NCBI RefSeq assembly: GCF_011075055.1
Contig: NC_058154.1
Location: forward strand, 2,232,001 to 2,296,000
Length of the DNA: 64,000 bases
Source: Mangifera indica
Taxonomy: Eukaryota > Streptophyta > Magnoliopsida > Sapindales > Anacardiaceae
Reading direction: 5' to 3'
Under the pieces are notes generated by a model, which saw only the letters and a list, made by a program, of their open reading frames with translations, was not told the origin of the DNA and searched no databases. The translations under genes were made by a program, and so were the position numbers. Positions 12,401 to 24,561 of the stretch are shown here, piece by piece; position 1 is the stretch's first letter, and each line of letters begins with the position of its first letter.

Positions 12401-14282
12401 AATCATTATTTTATCAGTAATATTAAAATAATTAAAATTACATCTAATTTCCCCCTCTTAGTTTGAAAAACTAATATTTCCCTCTTTGATTAAGTTTTAA
12501 AAAATTTACTTTCCCCCCTAAGATACCAAACTTGAAATTCAACCATTTTCTTTGGCGAACGGTGGACCAACAATGAAGGAACAAGATGGAGTCGTTTTGA
12601 TTTGGACAAAGAGCATCGTCCAGAGAATGGACAACGCTTTGTCATTTAGTGAAGGATAATGAGTGTCGTCTAGCAATGTGTCACGTCGATCGTCGGTGGT
12701 CGGAGGGAGAGGTGAAAAAAAAACTTAGAGATTTGGGGGGGGGGGGAGGAGTCACTTTTCAAAGTTCAGGTATGGGGGTTAAATGTTTAATTTTAAAATT
12801 TGAGGGGGCAAATAAAATTAAATTATATATTTTTAAATATTATTATTAAATAACAATCTTACCTTTATATTTAATAGAAAATTTCATAAACAGTTTAGGG
12901 ATGGGTGAGTGCTTGAGTTTTTAATCTGTCGTGAGTGTATTATTAAGATTGAGCTAAAACTTGGTTGGGAAATAGTGCTTTGCCTTATTTGGATATAAAT
13001 AATTTTATGAACACCTGCATCTACAACTTACAAGTGTGATAAAGATGACATATTCCCTATCTCCTTTGGTATGCTTCCTGTCAGATCATTCCACATGAAA
13101 TCCCTGCCAGCAGACAATAAATGAAAAAATCTTTTGGCAAAACTGCATGATTAACTTGGAAGATATAAGATAAAATCTCATTTTCTTAAGATATCAACTT
13201 CTGTGAATTTTATGTCTCACAAAATTTGAAGATGAGATAATAGTCCAAGCTCAGGTGCTAATGATCCTGAAAGATTCATGTTCAGCAGCCGCCTGTATCA
13301 AAGATAAAAATTTAGAATCATTAACTGTCACATCTTTAGAATATGAAGATTCGGCAAGCCAGAATATAGGCAACTAAGAGCATGACTAACATCAGGAAAT
13401 TCCAAGTAATAGCAAACATGAAAGAGGTAAAAAGGGGTATTGGAAGGACATACAGCTCCTGAACATGCAGGTAACCATCTGTCCCGTTAATCGAGTCAAA
13501 ACAAAGAACTCCAGTCCAATTTGATAGGCATGGATCTTCCTGGTTCCAGTTTATGAGACTGTCCATAGGATCGATTAATCTGCTCCGGACTGCTACCAAT
13601 GCACTGACTGCAAATGGGCATTAGCAAATATAGATACCTCTACAACAATCAGGGGATAAGGAAGTAATTATCTTTTAATGCTAAACCCTCTGAAAATGTA
13701 GAAAAGATACATACAACCCAACACCTAAATTCAAGACCTCATCAGTCCCTTGCTGTAGAATTTTTTTCAAAAACAAGATAGTTCAAGAATAGGCAGAACA
13801 TGATGAGGCAGATCATTTATGTAAATGTATCTCACAAACTATGAAATTTATGTGCACAAATGATGCACCTTGAGATCAAAAATTGTACTTTACACCTGGT
13901 GGGATGCTTGGAAACGAGGTGGGCTGTTTGGTGTATTTTAGTTCTTTCGGTTTATTTGTATGACTTCAAACACTTGACTGACTTTACACTGATGCAAATT
14001 AGGCAGCAGAAATCATCTGGTATTCAGGATATAATGTGGAATTTAGCGCAGAAAAGTTCAAAAGTAGATAGATGTTATAAATTTATTAAGAACTTGTAGA
14101 TGAGAAAAGCTACATATGAAAACTTGGTAGTGAGAGATATGAAGAAAATGGAAAAAAAAAAAAAAACTTAAATTGCAGCAAGAATCACCTTCTGAAGGAT
14201 CTGTAATCTGAGCAACTGCAAAAACCACCAAGTAACCATAAGATGCCACATAAAGAAATCCACAAAATCTCGTCCCCATCAT
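6478..14282 (-). CDS. LRR receptor-like Ser/Thr kinase, LRR VIII-1 type (At1g06840-like), copy A, intact
   Basis: Twenty exons with GT-AG junctions and consistent phase: 14189-14282, 13454-13607, 13221-13292, 13032-13103, 12061-12204, 11893-11964, 11688-11759, 11413-11487, 10957-11022, 10773-10841, 10359-10430, 10163-10249, 9884-9952, 8341-8843, 8081-8236, 7692-7975, 7515-7566, 7200-7450, 6934-7068, 6478-6849. They sum to 957 codons including stop, close to the 950-odd residues of At1g06840 (recalled). Domain order: signal peptide (1-24), LRR N-terminal cap (DPCLSNWTG), LRRs mostly one per 72-bp exon, a Cys-rich juxtamembrane region, membrane span about 555-578, then kinase. The kinase keeps GQGGYG (625-630), VAIK Lys646, alpha-C Glu662, HRD 740-742, DFG 760-762 and DPE Glu794. 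The exon-15 donor at 8080 was chosen because the alternative breaks frame. It is a cell-surface receptor kinase; its ligand is unknown. Introns carry older mobile-element remnants. Confidence 0.93.
9007..9405 (+). mobile_element. Degenerate TRIM/LTR-related sequence in kinase intron (copy A)
   Basis: The intron between exons 14 and 13 contains sequence similar to the 250-bp LTR of the copy-B TRIM: an AACATCT..CAATAACTTGACTC start near 9007 and a second LTR-like start (TGTAATAATCCGG) near 9346. The middle is expanded by short direct repeats and no target duplication was found. The same remnant is in copy B, so it predates the duplication. Confidence 0.5.
10497..10739 (-). mobile_element. Solo-LTR-like remnant of the TRIM family in kinase intron (copy A)
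   Basis: The intron between exons 11 and 10 holds about 240 bp that, read in reverse complement, follows the 250-bp TRIM LTR almost end to end: ACTGTCAA near one end, a TTTTTGGGTTTTGCAATC block, TAACAGTTTAA, ACCCAACAT..CTCCC and TGTGGGATTTGCCTA. No internal region or partner LTR is seen, so a solo LTR is likely. Copy B has the same insert. Confidence 0.7.
12264..12985. mobile_element. Old foldback/MULE-type MITE in kinase intron 4 (copy A)
   Basis: About 720 bp with degenerate terminal inverted repeats (left TTTTCCACCGAAGTTTTG, right arm CAAAACTTGG..GGGAAA read inverted) and a perfect 9-bp direct repeat TATTTGGAT at 12255-12263 and 12986-12994. A 9-bp target duplication is typical of the Mutator superfamily. 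The interior contains a G-run (about 12735) and short C- or G-rich blocks also found in the copy-B element at 48229-49047, so they belong to one family. It is shared with copy B, so it predates the duplication. Confidence 0.75.
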
Positions 14283-17200
14283 CTTGATACCCTAAAAAGC
14301 TACCAAGAGCAGAAATTGCATGTGTCAGTGATAATTTGGAATTAACAGAATATTTGATTCCCACAAAAGAATGTGCATTTAAACCCCAGAAGATCATGAA
14401 GCATGATGAAAGGGGAACGGGAACAATGAATTCAAATTTTCTATCAAAATGCTAGTCTTATAGACTTACTTGGCGAATGGCGATCATTAGTTGACTTTTC
14501 TTCTTCTTGAGTTCAAAAACAAAAAGATAAATCTAGCCACAAGTGGAACTATCAAATTTATTGCAAAAAAAATACCTTAAAACACCCGAAGATAATATCT
14601 TACTTGACAAGAAACAAATGAAATATGTGGATCCGAAACCTTGGAGCTGGCAGCGTAAAAACTCAACCAAATGAAGTCAAGCAGCCCTATGGTCCATGAA
14701 AGCTAAAGAAAACAGATCAACACAGACCAACAAAAAATAAGTTTCTGATAAAATGTTGTCGTCTTATATGTAAGGTTATAGTAGCAGCGATAAGAAATCT
14801 TAATGTTTATTATAGTGGAAGATAGTTTTTCCTTGTTGACGCAGAGAAGTATGGGAAGATCATTTTGTAGCTTCTCACTATTACGGGGATGAAATATCTA
14901 TTCACGCTCTTGAGAGTGATAGATACAAGATGTAATTGCTTCAAGTTTTCTTGGAGTGATATTTATCCAGGAGATACACCATATAACATAGATCACCATA
15001 GACACTTCTAGGTGGAGGGAAAAAGGTTTCTGAGATGGCACAGTCATCCTGTCAGTTCATCTAAAACCCCAAAAGATAATAAGCTTTCTATTTTCTTCAT
15101 AAGAAATTTTGACAGACAATAAAAGAAGCAACCTTTTGGTCCTCTTGTTTTCACATTCGTTTAAGGAGAAGCTTTTGCTTCAGTTTTTTACTACTATAAT
15201 GAAGATATACTTGTTACACAACTCGCATGATCTGAACTTGAATCATGAAATGTTGGGGCCACGTCGGGAAGACCAACTTAGTCTTCCTGGTGGCCATATC
15301 CGGCACAGCCCAATGCCGCCTTTAATTGTATGTCATAAAGTACATGATCTAGTCAATCCAAGTTTATCCATCAACCCAAACAATTAAGTTGAATTTAGCA
15401 TTTCCCAGTCCCAAATGCAATTATTTACCCACCAATTGCAATATCATTTCCGAAATGATTTGGTCACCAGCAGCTAAATTGTTTGCAGGATCCGATGCCA
15501 TAGACAATTCAACAACAAAGGGCATTCAAAAAGGCTCTCTCAGCGCTGCTTTCTCTCTTGGCAAAAAAGCTCCCACTTGATGCCATTGAAATGAGAAATA
15601 CAAAGTAAGTTATAAAAAGGCAACTGCAAGCTTTTTAAACCTTGGAAGTTCCTTCAAATGCATACAGGCATATATTCAATTGCACGGACACTATTGAGAG
15701 GAGCCACATAAAATGTTTTTTGACAAGCCAGCAGCTTTGATAGGTTTAGGAGCCAATCACAATAAACTGTCTATCAGTACCCATAATAGATGCAGATGTC
15801 AAACAATAGTATTATCTAGTAGAGCTTACGGACGAGAAGGAGCCACAGCATCATGGGTTAACATTTCCTTTGCGTCTCTGTATAATAGTAGCCTAATTAT
15901 ATAATTATACAATCATTTATGTATTCAAAATATGTACGTGTAATATTGCTCCCCAAGATATAATTAATTGGAAAAAAAAATCAAAAAATGAAACAATGTA
16001 CGATACAATTCGTAATTTGATTTAAGAGTTACTAATACCACAAACATCAACTTACAAACTTTAAGTTTTCCACTTTACTTTTTCATTTATTAGATTTTTG
16101 TAAGAAAAATTCTTACTTTTTTCTTTTACATTTGATTGATTCAATCATAGAAAATTTACTTTTTTACTGTTTAATATAATTTTTTCACAAGGGTATTACT
16201 TTCTGCATGAATTTGTTTTTTAATTAAAATATTTATTCAATTATATTGGGGTAGCAAGGCCGTAGCGTTTAGCAAGTAATGTTTCAGAGCCAATATTGGA
16301 TCAGTTGATGGAATGCATTCAAGCAGAATTTGGTGATTAGTCTAATTTGGATGCAGACTCATGAGTTTGATGACAAACACTCTAAAATTGGAGTTAAAAA
16401 TATTTAACTTCCAGAAACTCGAGTTCGTTTGAGTCAAATACATTTGAGACTTTCTTGAAGATGAATTCAACCCTACTCTTTGTCCATCTTTCCTTTGATA
16501 TTTAATTTGATAATGTACAAGTGCAGTGTGTTTGCTCTGCTTCTCGAATCATCTTGGCCCCAACTTCAAACCTTTATGAAAACTTTACATTAAAAAAAAG
16601 AAGTAAAAGTATTTTCTCTTTTTATTTATGGTCAAGCATTATATTTTCAAGTATTTCCTGGACTAGTGTTATATTCAAGCTTAATAGGAAGTAGAACAAA
16701 AGCGCTAGCGACAAAGCAAAGAACTTCGGAAAAAGAAAAAGATGCAACCTAATGAGCACTTCAAGGTTTTTTTTTTTTTTTAAATTTAATTTTCTAAGCT
16801 TAGTAAAGATATTAGAGGTTGAAAAGAAAGGAATCTAGACAATGAAAATTCATCACAGAAGCAAAAACTCTGGCATAGTATGGCTAGAGTGTCAACTACG
16901 TTACCAAGGTTTACTTGAATGTTAGAAAGAAGACTCTATATTAACATAATATCGTTTTCCCAGTTGAAGAGTAGGCAAAATTAGTGTCAACATCAAGGGG
17001 CAAGTTGTAGAAAATTCAAGTGGAGAATCTCTCAACAAAACAACAAACAATATTTTCTCAGTCAAACAATCTCTAAGATTAACAAAATTAATGAAATATT
17101 AAAACTTCTAAAAAGAAGACCTGGGTTTAAGTTTTTGTTATGTTTGTGAAACTTTGACTTATTTGGTATTCTAGGTTTGTCTGTCCAACCAAAATGGCAG

Positions 17201-18736
17201 GTCTAGAAATTTGAAAAGAACTTGCAAAAAAGAATAAATATGTAACATGATGGGCAATCTTCAAGTCCTTCAATTTCTTTATAGAAAATTTGTCATAAAA
17301 GTAGAACTACTAACATATGAGGGTAATGAGACTTTGATTAAAGTGTCAACTACGTTATTGGTATTTAGTGGACAAAAAGCAACAATAGTATCCAATCCAC
17401 ACATCAAAGAGGCTGTGGAAACCTACGTGAGCAGTACGTTTTCCCTATTTTTGGAGGATTGGAAGTCATTAATTGAACTTTAAATAGTAGCAGTTTGTTT
17501 TTCCTTCTCAATATGTTATTCCCAAAATTCTCACCCATATAATGGGGAGATGAAAAAGTGAGTCGTCATGTGAAAGAGATCAAACTTAAACTATGACAGG
17601 AAGTTGAAGATTGACTGCCAAACGAATATGCACCAGTTTACACAATGCTAGATCATTATTTTGCTATTGTTTTACAATATTTTGTAAGGGAATATGAATG
17701 AAACAATAGTATTTTTCTTAATCGTAGCAGCCATTTCTGATAAAGAATCACAAACAAGAAAAGCCCATCTCTCTATCCACGATTAAGAAAAATGGCTGCC
17801 ACGATTAAGAAAAAGGTAGCTCTTTCTCCAGTTCTCTTCAATTCATCAGCTTGTACATGTCAAAAAGAGAAAAAGTCATGCAAGTAAAGTTGTGCCCACT
17901 TTGAGGTTATTAACGTAAGTTTCAAGTTCATTCTCAAGCCTTACATGGTGAAGAATGTTATTTGACTGTTTCTTTGACTGACTGAGTTTAAATGTAGTTG
18001 ATAAAAGAGATCATGGTTTCTTCATATTATCCTTTCCTCATTCCTTCCGCTTTCCCGCTCCCAAGTTCTGCAGCTCCTTCATCCAAGGATGTACATAATT
18101 TGTTTTAAACTACAGTTAGTTTGTAAAATAGTTTGTCAAATAATTTTTAAAAAATAATTTTCAATTTGAGTTATGGTTTAAACAATTTTTAAATTGAATC
18201 AAACTGTAAACCGTAAACCGTAAACCATTTTATTTTAAAAAAAATTATATTTGACAAATTTTTTTAATAAGTAATAAGGTGTACAACTTGTTTTATCGTA
18301 TTTATTTTTTCATTTTCTTTGCATATATATTGTATATATATTTTATATTTATTCTACATATTTATATTATATTCAAGAAAACTATAATTTAATTAATTTT
18401 ATAATGTAATGTATATTTTAAAGTGAATGATATTAATAGGCTCAAACTGTAATCCAAACTAGACCAAATCATGTTTTTCCAGTTTAGTTTAGTTTAAAGC
18501 TTAAAATGGTTTGATTTGGTTAAAAATTTTTCAAACAGTTATTTTTAGTAGTTTGAAAAAAATTTCAAACTACAGTAGATTGGATTGTGCAAACCTCTAC
18601 CTTTACCACAAGGTTTGTTTGCAATGGATTGGATGTCTTGGTAAACATATTCCTTTCTTTAAATTTTTGATTATTTTTCTTTCTATGTTTTGATTAGAAT
18701 AGCGATGTTTATCGTCTTACTGTAGTTTTGTATGAG
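14283..18736. other. Intergenic spacer upstream of receptor kinase copy A
   Basis: No gene could be supported. The part nearest the kinase should hold its 5' UTR and promoter on the minus strand. A block at 15240-15900 is especially well conserved with copy B and contains an ACGT core (CCACGTCGGG) near 15260 and, on the plus strand, TATAAAAAGG at 15611. Whether these act is unknown. Segment 14913-15147 is absent from copy B. Oligo-T and oligo-A runs occur at 16765 and 14150. A hairpin at 17712-17814 is listed separately. From 18090 to 18560 it is low-complexity AT-rich DNA. Confidence 0.5.
17712..17814. repeat. Inverted repeat with 25-bp near-perfect arms (copy A)
   Basis: Left arm 17712-17736 and right arm 17790-17814 are reverse complements over 25 bp with one mismatch, separated by a 53-bp loop. 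The core is CTTAATCGTAGCAGCCATTT. Part of the right arm (CCACGATTAAGAAAAA) also occurs directly repeated beside it. Both arms and the loop are retained unchanged in copy B at 43035-43137. Confidence 0.8.
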
Positions 18737-19330
18737 TTTTTCTTTTTCTGTGAGCTTACTTGGTTTTTTGGGGGGAAATTAATTAAACTAACACCGAATT
18801 TGCCGCCTAAACCTTTTTCGACAAGATTTTTCAACTTTTACCTTTTCAATCAAATGATATTTTTCATTCCAAAAATATCCTTCATCCTATTTCTTTCTAT
18901 TTACAATAGTTTTCACAAATTAAACTCTTATATTTCAAAGTATATAGATTAAGTTTAATTTTTCTATAATGAATAAGATTTATAGATAAAAAACAGATTA
19001 ATTTTTGATATAATAATTGATATTTATATATCTTTATACCTTTACAAAATGATGGACATAACCAAGATAGGATGTGTGTGGGTTGTGTTAGGTGAAAAAG
19101 GGTGTGCGTCTCTTCAAAACGGTGCGAAAATGAGTGAAAGGGTAGGCATTTTCTTGAAATGGTGCATTTTTTCGAGCAGATGCGAAAATGTGCGAAAGTG
19201 TAAAGGGTTGCATGAAAATGCGAAGGGATAAGTGAAACTATAAAGGGGGTGCATCAACTATGAAGGGGTGCGTGAAATCGTAAAAGGGTGTGTAATTCTC
19301 TCAAGGGGTAAGTGAAATCGTAAAAGGGTT
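18737..19330 (+). repeat. Left terminal inverted repeat of MULE copy A
   Basis: It can be read against the reverse complement of 27520-28140 over the whole stretch. Landmarks include ACCGAATTTGCCGCC, TCAAAGTATATAGATTAAG, CTTTATACCTTTACAAAATG and the inner GTGAAAGGGTAGGC/GTGCGTGAAATCGTAAAAGG blocks. Confidence 0.85.
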
Positions 19331-19800
19331 TGTCAATCTCTAAAGGGGTGCATGAAATTATAAAAAGGTGCGTGAAATCTTAATTAAAAGGGTGCGACAA
19401 CACTGAAATGGGTGCGTGAAAGGGTGTGGCAAAGATGAAGGGGTGCGTGAAAGGTTGTATCACTTTGTAAGGGTGCATCATAACCTTAAAGGGTGTGTGA
19501 AAAAGTGCAATAACATTGAAAGGGTGCGTAAAAGGGTATGTGAAAGGGTGCATCATATGATGCGACAATGCTAAAAGGGTGTGTGAAAGGGTGTGTTACT
19601 TTGGAAAAGGTGTGTGTTGGAAAAGCTGCATGAAAGGGTGCATGAAAGGGTGTGTCATAGGGTGCAGCAATGCTGAAGGAGTGTGTGAAGGTGCGTCACT
19701 TTGAAATGGTGCGTCATAACCTGAAGGGGTGCATGAAAGGGTACGTCAACGTTGAATGAGGTGTGAAAGGTGCGTCCAACTTGAAATGGTACGTTGAATG
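19180..19800. repeat. Subterminal minisatellite, G-rich strand orientation (copy A)
   Basis: Degenerate units of about 20 bp built on AAGGGGTGCGTGAAA with variants (GTGTGTGAAA, GTGCATCA). The array overlaps the inner part of the left inverted repeat. It is the reverse-complement version of the C-rich array at 20157-21120, so the two arrays face each other. Confidence 0.85.
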
Positions 19801-20156
19801 AGAAAATTAATAATCTTTTGACAAACAAAGCAAACATAATAAGAAGATCAACAGTTTTAGCCAAGACCAAAACTACCCCACCCTCGATTCACACTCGGTA
19901 AATCGATGTCGGAAAAACTATAACAATGTCATTTGAGTTATCTTAGGTACGTATACATTGTTAACATTGATTAAATTAGAGTTTGGGATATTTAACTTGG
20001 GATTTAGGTTTTTATTTAATTGGATGTTCGAATGTTGATAGGTTTCATTACAGTATTATCAGTTTAGAATATAATGTCATTGATTTTGCTGGATTGATTG
20101 TGTTGGTTCATTGTTAAAGAAGAATGAAAAGTTATTTTAGCCATACTAATGGACCT

Positions 20157-21120
20157 TCGTGCACCCGTTCATACATTCATGCACCTCTTCACACTTACAG
20201 ATGCACCTTTCGTAACTTTCATGGCCCCTCTCCTAGTTTCATGCACCTATTCAGAGTTTGATGCATCTTTTCACACTTTCACACTTTGATGCACCCTTTA
20301 CAATTTCATGCACTCCTTTATATTTTCACGTACCCTTACACACTTTCATGCACCATTTTATATTTTCACGTATCCTTTCACATTTTCATCCACCTCTTCA
20401 CACATTCATACGCCCTTGCATATTTTCACACTTTCATGAACCTTTTTCACACTTTGAAGTACCTTTCACATTTTCACGCACTCCTTCACATTTTCACCTA
20501 CCTTTTCACACGTTCACGCACCCTTTCACATTTTCATGCACCTTTTCACACTTTCATGCACCTTTTCACACTTTCACGCATCCTTTCATATTTTCACGTA
20601 TACTTTACACTTTCATGCACCCCTTCACTCTATCATGCACCTCTTCACATTTTCATGCACCCTTTTGCACTTCACACTTTAATGCACCCTTTATAATTTC
20701 ACATACTCTTTCATATTTTTACACACCCTTTCATACCTTCACATGCCCTTTCATACTTTCACGCACCTTTTCACATCTTCATACACCCCTTCACACTTTC
20801 ATACACCCCTTCACACTTTCATGCACTTTTACACACTTTCACGTATCCTTTCACATTTTCATACACCCTTTCACACTTTCATGCACCCCTTCACATTTTC
20901 ACGCACCCTTTTACATTTTTACGCACCCCTTCACTCTATCACGCACCTCTTCACATTTTCATGCACCCTTTCACACTTTCACACACCCTTTCACACTTTC
21001 ACGTGCTTTTTACAATTTCATACACCCTTTCACATTTTCATGCACCCTTTTACACTTTCACGCACCCCTCACAATTTTCACCCACCAACTTACACTTTTA
21101 TGCACACTTTTACACTTTGA
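20157..21120. repeat. 20-bp minisatellite, C-rich orientation (copy A)
   Basis: Roughly 48 tandem units of 20 bp with consensus close to CCCTTTCACATTTTCATGCA. Because 20 is not a multiple of 3 and the unit lacks stops in all three plus frames, the array gives overlapping long open frames (up to 295 codons) with a 20-residue His/Phe/Thr/Pro-rich period. These frames are artefacts of the repeat and were not annotated as genes. Confidence 0.92.
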
Positions 21121-21170
21121 TGGATTATATTGGTTGATATTTTAACATTGCAAACCCTTTCACATTTTCA

Positions 21171-23890
21171 GCGGGTTTACCAATTGGAGTTAATGAGCAC
21201 TCTGGGGAAAGAAGGTATAACGATGCTCATAATTTTTTTGTAAAGTTAAAAGTTAGAGATCACATGGAAATGATAAAGGAAATAAAAAATACTCTTACTC
21301 ATGCCCAAAATGAATTGTTCAAAAAGAGTTGTTTCGAGTGATTTTTAAAGATGAAAACTTTGAAACATAGCTTTAGTTTATTGCATTCTATGTTGTTTCT
21401 GAAAATCAACAAAGGAATGGTAGGAGAGGAATTATGGTTTCGGCTTAATTGGGTTGATTGTAGATTTAGCCCTGTTGAATTTACTCTAATAACAGGATTG
21501 AAATTTAGTAAAGAAAAGGCCTAGGAAAATAATGATGAAGATGTTGTTAAAATATCTACCTTATATCTGCTTCATTATGGATTATTGGGATCAGAAAATA
21601 GAAAAATTGTATCAAAGCATGTTTTCATATAGTTGATGATTAGGATACATTTAACTCATCCATGGGGTATGCTTGTTTGGAGGATGACTGTTAAATCTTT
21701 GGATAAGACTTTACAAAAAAAGTATAATAAAGTTTTGAAAATGTATCCATCATATTCACAAAATATCCCAATATTAACTTACAGGGATGCGGGGATGTGT
21801 AGTGGCATTTCAAGTAATGTTCACTTTTTTGTAATATTTACATTTAGTCTAAATACTGATATATTTCTGATTATTTTATATATTAATAATATATTTTTCG
21901 TATGACAGATCTAGATATACGAAACACTTAATAATTTAAAAGGTTTTATGGTTTGTAAATCTCTAAAGAGGATTCCCCGAATGTTATGGTGAAAAAGTTT
22001 AGAAGGTCCAAACTGGGAGGAGATTGATTGTATTTTGAACTCTTTTAAAGTAAGTTATTATGTTGTATAATCTAATACTATTAAACATCTATTATTTTGA
22101 CCTTTTAACTAACCTATTTTGAACATTTTTAGGATTTTACTCCTCGTTTGATTGTATCCATAGTTGAAAAACAGTCATCTTAGTACAAAGATGTTATGGA
22201 ATACATTAATGATCGAGAAGGATGTGATACTACTCCTACCGCTATAACATCTCCTCCAGAAATCCAATCTTCACGTTCAAGTTGGAGTACTTCTGTTCAT
22301 AGGTGACAAAGTATAATTATATATAGTCTTGTGCCATTAGCTATGCAGCTGTTTGAGCGTAGCCCGTTATATCATCACCTCGACCGACAGAAGAAACACT
22401 TACTCGTATGGATATAACCGCATTTGCACAAATACATAAAGATAAACTTGAATGACTTTAGGAGCTTCTCCAAGGATTCATATAAAAAGTTAACGAATGA
22501 CTTGGAAACATCAACGAGCGTCAAACGATACTTGAAGCACGCCAAGCATCGATTGAAACCAAGTTGATAAAGCTTCAACATAGGTATCATGCAACCCCTA
22601 GTGAAGAGTTAAGTCTTTTAATCATATTATTAATTATTTAGAATCTATTATTTTTTTAAAAATAAATGATTAATTTTGTCTTCAATACTATTCTTTTTCT
22701 AATTCTAGGATAAGTCAACAGAAGTAGTGATTGAGTTCTCTAGTAATGATGATGCGGGTATCCATCAATCAACTAATGTCACAAATGAAACTCTAATATA
22801 GCAACATTCGAGTACTCGTAGGGCATTACGAGGAATAATTGTCAAGAAGGGTAAATCACTTCGGAGCACGAGATGTTTTTGCAATGGTACGGTGTCACTC
22901 CAGTGTCAACTAATGTCATTGATCCTTTCAAATAACATCGTGCACGAGAGGTTTTTCAGCCATCGTATCCAAAAGGAGAAGAAAATAACATGTTTGAATA
23001 TTTGCAATGGTACGAGGACACTCCCAAAGAGGCAACGATAGTCACATATCTGTACGGACCATGTGTTAAAAATCAATGGTAGAAGCTACTATGTGAAGAT
23101 AACCAATGGCTGTTGGATCAGGTATATACTTTTGAACTCACACATGAGATTATTTTGACGTCATATTTTCATTTTGCAATGCTTTCTCACTATATTTATA
23201 ATATTGTTCCTTTAGCACATTGATAATTATTTAGTGGTATTACGACATGTGTTTCCATCAGCTAAATGGACTTATGTGAAAACGTCTTTCGATGAGTGGT
23301 TACTGCATGAAATAAAGGATTGGGAAAAATATGGATTCGATAATTATCAGTGGTCACGTTTATTATTAGAGCCGATCAAAGGAATAGATGATCCAAACTT
23401 AGATTGAGGTTATATCTCATGGGCTCACATGGATTGGGTTTGTCACATTTAAATTGATATTGATATATTATTTTATTAGGCATATTAGTCACAATGATAT
23501 TGATGGTATAGTATTCTTTCCATTGCAGGTGTATATCTGGACTTAAATACATAGACTTTGACTGTGTATGACTCATCCAAAGCACTTTTGACTCTACAGA
23601 AAGGTTCACTCAGGCGATGACATGTTATCTTTTTCTTCCATCTATTATCAGCGCAACAAATTATTGGAAGTCCTGAGGTCTTGAGCCAAAATTAGAGTCG
23701 TTGATGATTATGAGATGTGTCGATATACCCTAATAAGGCCCCGCCTTCAGTGATTATGGGACATTCTCATTATATATTTTAGAGTATTTTGCTAGTGGAT
23801 GTGATTTTGATTTTCATGCAAAAAACGCTTCCCACATGCGTTGCATTGTTGCATCGAAGATATGGAAGCATGGTGGCAATTCACATTCTT
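21171..23890 (+). pseudogene. DUF1985 + Ulp1/C48 SUMO-protease-like gene of MULE copy A, broken
   Basis: Plus-strand frames give a DUF1985-like segment (FLKMKTLKHSFSLLHSML, then EELWFRLNWV, then LITGLKFS) near 21330-21520, a PWGMLVW..TVKSL segment near 21660-21710, a coiled-coil-like stretch near 22500-22600, and a Ulp1-like C-terminal domain near 23215-23880 (HIDNYLVVLRH, LTVYDSS, then YILEYFASGCDF). At least six in-frame stops and several frame changes separate these pieces. The position of the C48 catalytic Cys (normally DCG) reads DYG here. Compared with copy B, about 110 bp inside DUF1985 is missing near 21520. Such genes ride in Kaonashi-type MULEs and converge on the transposase gene. 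It is not functional as it stands. Confidence 0.75.
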
Positions 23891-24050
23891 CATGATTTTT
23901 CGTATTATACTTAAACTTATGTATATTATGAAAAATTTGCATATTTATTTCGTATTGGTTGGTTGAGGTTTAGGCATAGGTTGATTAGATGCATATCCTA
24001 AATTAATTTTTTATTTACTTAATGTTTGGGCATAATCGGGTTGATTAATC

Positions 24051-24053
<3 letters not shown>

Positions 24054-24087
<34 letters not shown>
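24054..24087. repeat. (AT)n microsatellite, 34 bp (copy A)
   Basis: An uninterrupted AT dinucleotide tract. The equivalent tract in copy B is 64 bp. Confidence 0.95.
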
Positions 24088-24089
<2 letters not shown>

Positions 24090-24561
24090 ATGTTGTATCT
24101 TTGATTTTGGTTTATACATGTAGGGAACTGTTGGAATTATAGAGGAAATGCTGCCAAAATTTTTTAAACCAATGTATAAACAAATAGATGATGATTACTA
24201 AATAGTTTTGCCTTTATTGTTAGTTCACTTTGATGATTACGTTACAGGCTAAACGTCCTAACCAAAGTTTTTTGCAACTTATACATCTCAAATTTGCTTT
24301 TCATGCTCAAGTTGCATGCTTAAGTTTTATTCTAATGAAAATGAATTAGTATGGGGTAAGAAATGAAAGAGGCAAGCTAGCAACATTCTAAACCAATACC
24401 GACCATTTCCCTTTGTAGAGACAAATTTGCAATCGTCCTCAAGACACTCAACATATACCAGATGCAAAAGCAATTGAACATTAAAAGAAAGCAAATACAA
24501 AAACAATATATCTAACCAATACAATATATCTAAGTTAATAATCTCAATTAAAATATCTAAT

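Noticed and set aside
15713..15904. 63-codon plus-strand frame downstream of TATAAAAAGG
   Set aside because: The ATG is not kept in copy B, there is no recognisable domain, and it lies in the likely upstream region of the kinase gene.
17247..17483. 78-codon plus-strand frame
   Set aside because: The frame is broken by a deletion in copy B and matches no family I know.
20157..21120. Regular repeat spacing suggestive of a CRISPR-like array
   Set aside because: Units are contiguous with no unique spacers, and this is plant nuclear DNA.
20258..21145. Long open frames (295, 136 and 125 codons) rich in His, Phe, Thr and Pro
   Set aside because: All three plus frames are open because the 20-bp minisatellite unit has no stops. 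No known domain, start context or splice structure.
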